From assembly GCA_964384945.1 (NCBI GenBank), contig CAYLMK010000003.1:124001-188000 (forward strand): a stretch of DNA of 64,000 nucleotides, read 5' to 3'. Source of the DNA: S015-6 sp964384945 (GTDB taxonomy: Bacteria > Desulfobacterota > DSWW01). The position numbers were made by a program, and so were the translations under genes. The first letter of the stretch is position 1; every line of letters starts with the position of its first letter. The notes below the pieces were generated by a model, which was not told the origin of the DNA, did no database searches, and saw only the letters and a program-made list of their open reading frames with translations. Below, one piece after another: positions 61,013-64,000 of this stretch.

Positions 61013-61855
61013 ATGGGGGTACGATACACACTCGATGAGCTGATCGTTTACAGGGCCGCCCAGGAGATCCGGGACGGGGAGATCGTGGTCATCGGGCAGG
61101 GGATCCCGATGGCGGCCGGCGTCCTGGCGCGCAAAACCCATGCGCCCAACTCGATCATCGTCACCGAGGCCGGGCTGGTCGGCATCGACCCCTTCAAGGT
61201 CCCCCTGCACATTGCGGACACGAGTTGTACGCGGGGCTATTCGTACGGATGCGACATGTTCGACATCTTCACGACCGTCGTCCTTCGAGGCTACGTCGAT
61301 GTCGCCTTTCTGGGGGTGGGACAAATCGACAGGTACGGGAACGTCAACACGAGCTACATCGGCGACCCGGACGACTTCCAGATGCGCCTGGCCGGCGCAG
61401 GAGGCGCTCCCGAGTTCGCAGCCCATTCCATGCGCTGCGTCTATACCCTGAGCGGGGGTGAATTTGTGGAAACCCTCGACTATTTCACCACACCGGGATA
61501 CCTGAGCGGGGGGACGTCCCGATACGAGGCAGGCATGCCGGAAGGATCCGGCCCGAGCACCCTGATCTCCCCGCAGGGCGTCTTCCGGTTCGATCCCGAA
61601 ACCAAGGAGATGTTCCTGGCCGGCCTGCATCCAGGCATCACCGTCGAGGAAGTCCAGGCGCACGTCCCGTGGGACCTGAAGGTGGCCGACCGCCTCGAGG
61701 TCACCCGACTCCCGAGCGATGAGGAGGTGCGGATCATCCGCGCCTTTGCCCCTGAAATATCCATCGGACGCAGCCTCTCCGTGGAACTTCTGACCCGAAG
61801 AGTGTTCCAGGTCTTGTCCAAGGCAGCGGAAAGGAAGAGGGACGCCCGGCCATGA
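61013..61855 (+). CDS. CoA-transferase family subunit B (GctB/IpdB-like)
   Basis: Subunit of 280 residues. GEIVVIGQGIPMAAGVLAR, SIIVTEAGLVG with the Glu that would be the active residue, and LGVGQIDRYGNVNTSYIGD are family blocks. It pairs with the A subunit 26 bases upstream. Like IpdB it may hydrolyse a cyclic ketone CoA rather than transfer CoA; only assay would tell. Its stop overlaps the following start by four bases (ATGA), so translation is coupled. Confidence 0.82.
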   Translation: MGVRYTLDELIVYRAAQEIRDGEIVVIGQGIPMAAGVLARKTHAPNSIIVTEAGLVGIDPFKVPLHIADTSCTRGYSYGCDMFDIFTTVVLRGYVDVAFLGVGQIDRYGNVNTSYIGDPDDFQMRLAGAGGAPEFAAHSMRCVYTLSGGEFVETLDYFTTPGYLSGGTSRYEAGMPEGSGPSTLISPQGVFRFDPETKEMFLAGLHPGITVEEVQAHVPWDLKVADRLEVTRLPSDEEVRIIRAFAPEISIGRSLSVELLTRRVFQVLSKAAERKRDARP

Positions 61856-62814
61856 CCCGCATCATCGACTCGCTTTGCTACGTCCCCACGGAAGAAGTGC
61901 TCGTGGACATGGTTGCTTCGCTGCCGCCCCAGATGGCCCGGTATCTCAGGGACGTCTTCGGCCCGAGAGTGGCCCCCCTGATAGGCCTCACAGCGGAAGA
62001 ACTCTACCGCATGAAGAGGGATCTGGGCCAGGCGGAGCTCCGGAGGGAGCTGACCCCACGGATGCGCGCCCTTTCCATGCCTCTGGACGATTTTGTCCGC
62101 CAACTGGACAACATGGGTGTGGCAAAGGCCGTCCTTTTCAACCTGGACGAGGAGACCCCCTCCGGTCTGGCCGGTCTGCCGAACGACTACTATGCCGGCA
62201 TCGTCCGACAATACCCGGAGAAGTTCATCGGGATTGCGGGAATCGATCCCCTGAAGGGCATGAGGGCGGTCCGGGAAATCCGGCGCAGCTATGACCTTGG
62301 TTTGCGGGGCGTGGGAGTCCGGCCTTTCATGTTCGGCATTCCGCCCACCCACGCCAAGATGTATCCCATTTACGCAGCCTGCGTGGAGCTCGACATTCCC
62401 ATCTGGTTTCATCTCTCCGTCAACTATTCCACCAGAAGCATGGACGTGGAGCGGCCCATACATCTGGACCGTGTCGCCGAGGACTTCCCGGAACTCAAGA
62501 TGATCGCCGGCCACGGGGGCTGGCCCTGGGTGGCCGAGATGATGGCCGTGGCCTGGCGAAATCCCAACGTGTACGTCGACATCGCCTCCTACCTGCCCAA
62601 GTATCTCGCCACGCCGGGAAGCGGCTGGGAACCCCTGCTCACCCTCGGCAATTCCATCCTGCAGGACCGCGTGCTCTTCGGTTCGACATGGCTCTTCATG
62701 GGGCAGACCATCCGCCAGCTCGCGGACGGGGTGAGGGAACTGCCCCTGAAGGAGGAAGTCAAGGAGAAATGGCTGTACCACAACTCCGCCCGCCTGTTCG
62801 GCATTGCATCTTGA
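61852..62814 (+). CDS. Amidohydrolase-fold protein lacking the HxH metal motif
   Basis: TIM-barrel protein of 320 residues of the amidohydrolase-2 family. The strand that normally carries DxHxH reads IIDSLCYVPTEE, without either His. Later ligands remain in part: IWFHLSVNYS, MIAGHGGWPW, and a GSTWLFMG segment where an Asp is usual. It may therefore bind no metal or only one, and could be a lyase, isomerase or non-catalytic subunit. It overlaps the CoA-transferase-like B gene by four bases, so the three genes form one unit. Confidence 0.8.
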   Translation: MTRIIDSLCYVPTEEVLVDMVASLPPQMARYLRDVFGPRVAPLIGLTAEELYRMKRDLGQAELRRELTPRMRALSMPLDDFVRQLDNMGVAKAVLFNLDEETPSGLAGLPNDYYAGIVRQYPEKFIGIAGIDPLKGMRAVREIRRSYDLGLRGVGVRPFMFGIPPTHAKMYPIYAACVELDIPIWFHLSVNYSTRSMDVERPIHLDRVAEDFPELKMIAGHGGWPWVAEMMAVAWRNPNVYVDIASYLPKYLATPGSGWEPLLTLGNSILQDRVLFGSTWLFMGQTIRQLADGVRELPLKEEVKEKWLYHNSARLFGIAS

Positions 62815-62897
62815 AACCGCCGCCTTGCAGGCTGCGGCAGCAAAAAAACAAGGCGCGGGGCTAATGTTTTCCGCCTGGATCATCGTATACATAAGGT

Positions 62898-63749
62898 ATG
62901 AGCCACCGGGAAGAAATCATCGCCGGCATCGCCTCCGTGCCTCCCCTCCCCAGCGCCTCCGCTGAGGTCATCCGCCTGATACGCGATCCGAGGGTTCCCA
63001 GCGGCAAGATCGCCCAGGCCATCGAGTACGATCCGTCCCTGACCACAAACGTTCTTCGCCTGGCCAACTCCGCCTTCTTCGGCTTTCCCCGGTCGGTGAG
63101 CACGGTCCGGGAGGCGCTCCTTCGGCTGGGCACCAATCAGGTCTTCCAGCTGGTCGTGGCGGCCACGGTGGGCAAGATGACCAAGACCCCGGTCAAGGGG
63201 TACGACCTTTCCGGGGGGGACCTGTGGGACCACCTCGTGGGAACCGCGCTCGGCTCCGTCAAGCTGGGAAAGACCCTGAACGTCCCTCTTCCCCCGTACA
63301 CGTTCACGGCCTCTCTCACCCACGATGTGGGAAAGGTCGTTTTGGGCACGTTCGTGCAGGTCAACGCGGAATCGATTCGCGAACTTGCTTATCGGAAAAA
63401 GCTGCCCTTCGAGCAGGCGGAGGCGGCGGTTCTCGGAATCGATCATGCGGAGGTGGGTGCGCGGCTGCTCGAGCACTGGAACCTGCCGGAGGACATCATC
63501 GGCGTGGTCCGGTGGCACCATCAGCCCGAGCACTACCTCGGAAAGGACCCTCTCGCCGCCAACGTGGTCCATGTCGCCAACGCCATGTGCCTGATGGCAG
63601 GCGTAGGAGCCGGGCTCGACGCACTGAGTTACCGCCCATCGAGCCGTGCCATGGAACAACTCGGCCTCGAAATGATGATGCTCGACGACATCGTCTACGA
63701 CATCCTCCGGGAGTTGATGGAGGCCCGCAAGCTCTTCCATCTCTCCTAG
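62898..63749 (+). CDS. HDOD-domain signalling protein
   Basis: Protein of 283 residues consisting of an HDOD domain (PPLPSASAEVIRLI, LTTNVLRLANSAFFG, TASLTHDVGKVVLG, HAEVGARLLEHW, VVRWHHQPEH). HDOD proteins act in signal-output or stress pathways and often lack phosphohydrolase activity; here the HD residues are visible in LTHDVGK. No GGDEF, EAL or receiver domain is fused. A small AAGG precedes the ATG. Confidence 0.9.
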   Translation: MSHREEIIAGIASVPPLPSASAEVIRLIRDPRVPSGKIAQAIEYDPSLTTNVLRLANSAFFGFPRSVSTVREALLRLGTNQVFQLVVAATVGKMTKTPVKGYDLSGGDLWDHLVGTALGSVKLGKTLNVPLPPYTFTASLTHDVGKVVLGTFVQVNAESIRELAYRKKLPFEQAEAAVLGIDHAEVGARLLEHWNLPEDIIGVVRWHHQPEHYLGKDPLAANVVHVANAMCLMAGVGAGLDALSYRPSSRAMEQLGLEMMMLDDIVYDILRELMEARKLFHLS

Positions 63750-63938
63750 GTGCAACGCAGCAGATGGGCCTTTTTCACCGGCCGCCGCGCGAACAGGACA
63801 GGCAGCAACAACCGCAGGCCGGTCAAAAAGGTCCAGATGCAAGGCGCACGAAATCCTGAGGAGCGAGGCGTACGCAGTAGGTACGCTGCAGCGACGAAGG
63901 ATGAGTGCAACGCAGCAGATGGGCCTTTTTCACCGGCC
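63750..63938. repeat. 34-bp direct repeat, two copies
   Basis: The same 34 bases, starting GTGCAACGCAGCAGATGGGC and ending in TTTTTCACCGGCC, occur at 63750-63783 and 63905-63938. The first begins immediately after the HDOD stop. They belong to the arm of the larger palindrome at 63815-63940. Confidence 0.85.
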
Positions 63939-63940
63939 TG
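63815..63940. repeat. 126-bp imperfect palindromic intergenic element
   Basis: Begins CAGGCCGGTCAAAAAGG and ends CCTTTTTCACCGGCCTG, with a central hairpin GCGTAC-GCAGTAG-GTACGC. The arms are imperfect reverse complements. It resembles dispersed REP-like elements in intergenic DNA of deltaproteobacteria, and may also end transcription of the HDOD unit and of the gene to the right. Confidence 0.7.
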
Positions 63941-64000
63941 CTACGGTTGGATGAGGATGGTCGGGTACAGCCCCGCCAGCCTCCCGTCCGGGTATGGCTG
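63941..64000 (-). CDS. Possible C-terminal end of a minus-strand gene, cut by the window
   Basis: Reading from the window edge leftward, the last codons give RLAGLYPTILIQP and a TAG at 63941-63943. Open over the 60 bases available; too short to identify. Its stop directly abuts the palindromic element. Confidence 0.3.
   Translation of the reverse strand, partial: QPYPDGRLAGLYPTILIQP

Noticed and set aside
1..64000. CRISPR arrays, tRNA or rRNA genes
   Set aside because: No regularly spaced repeats and no tRNA- or rRNA-like segment was noticed on reading; only the two 34-bp repeats at the right end recur.

Overview
The window is 64 kb of GC-rich bacterial DNA, densely coded, in long same-strand runs. 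It suggests an anaerobic or facultative Gram-negative bacterium of Desulfobacterota (deltaproteobacterial) type. Supporting features are a fusion of a GltD-like flavoprotein with FrhB, a heterodisulfide-reductase-like Fe-S protein, a two-subunit protein pair of the benzoyl-CoA reductase / 2-hydroxyacyl-CoA dehydratase family, multi-cluster ferredoxin-type proteins, and outer-membrane beta-barrels with a Mce/Mla lipid transporter. Hopanoid genes are also present. The taxonomic assignment is inference; there is no rRNA or marker gene here.

Left part (1-29 kb, all minus strand): a catabolic and transport region for a hydrophobic, CoA-activated compound. One likely transcription unit (11033 to 110) encodes an old-yellow-enzyme-type dienoyl-CoA reductase, an amidohydrolase, a cupin protein, and the set DUF1302 barrel, DUF1329 protein, YCF48-like protein and MMPL/RND exporter. 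A second (14229 to 11530) encodes an acyl-CoA dehydrogenase and an acyl-CoA ligase. Both units have well-formed TTGACA-type promoters with closely related ACCGACC/GGTCGGT operators just downstream of the -10, so they look like one TetR-type regulon. A third run (27322 to 14624) encodes a second DUF1302/DUF1329 pair, an SCP2 protein, the BCR/HAD-like pair, a Cys-rich Fe-S protein, another acyl-CoA ligase, the GltD-FrhB fusion and an HdrD-like protein. A GMC oxidoreductase lies upstream of it.

Middle (29-49 kb): an IS3 remnant, a SYLF protein, a four-gene Mce lipid-transport operon, a TetR gene with a promoter placed for leaderless translation, an Hsp20, an M48 lipoprotein protease, a purine permease, a flavin reductase, an epoxide-hydrolase-like protein, a thiolase, and a second Cys-rich Fe-S protein. 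These are followed by a ligase-FabK/NMO-ligase operon and an amidase.

Right part (49-64 kb, all plus strand): an isoprenoid/hopanoid block. It holds a DUF116-polyprenyl synthase fusion, an HTH-GAF-PAS regulator, squalene-hopene cyclase, HpnH and a CruF-like carotenoid protein. The first two genes have matching promoters with the same GCGGGTA palindrome abutting the -10. Beyond a decayed FadL-like gene come GlpX, a sulfatase, a two-subunit CoA-transferase-fold pair, an amidohydrolase-fold protein and an HDOD protein. A 126-bp imperfect palindrome ends the window.

The most novel-looking items are the DUF116-prenyl synthase fusion with its shared operator, the redox operon around the BCR-like pair, and the tandem operator/promoter arrangement of the catabolic units.
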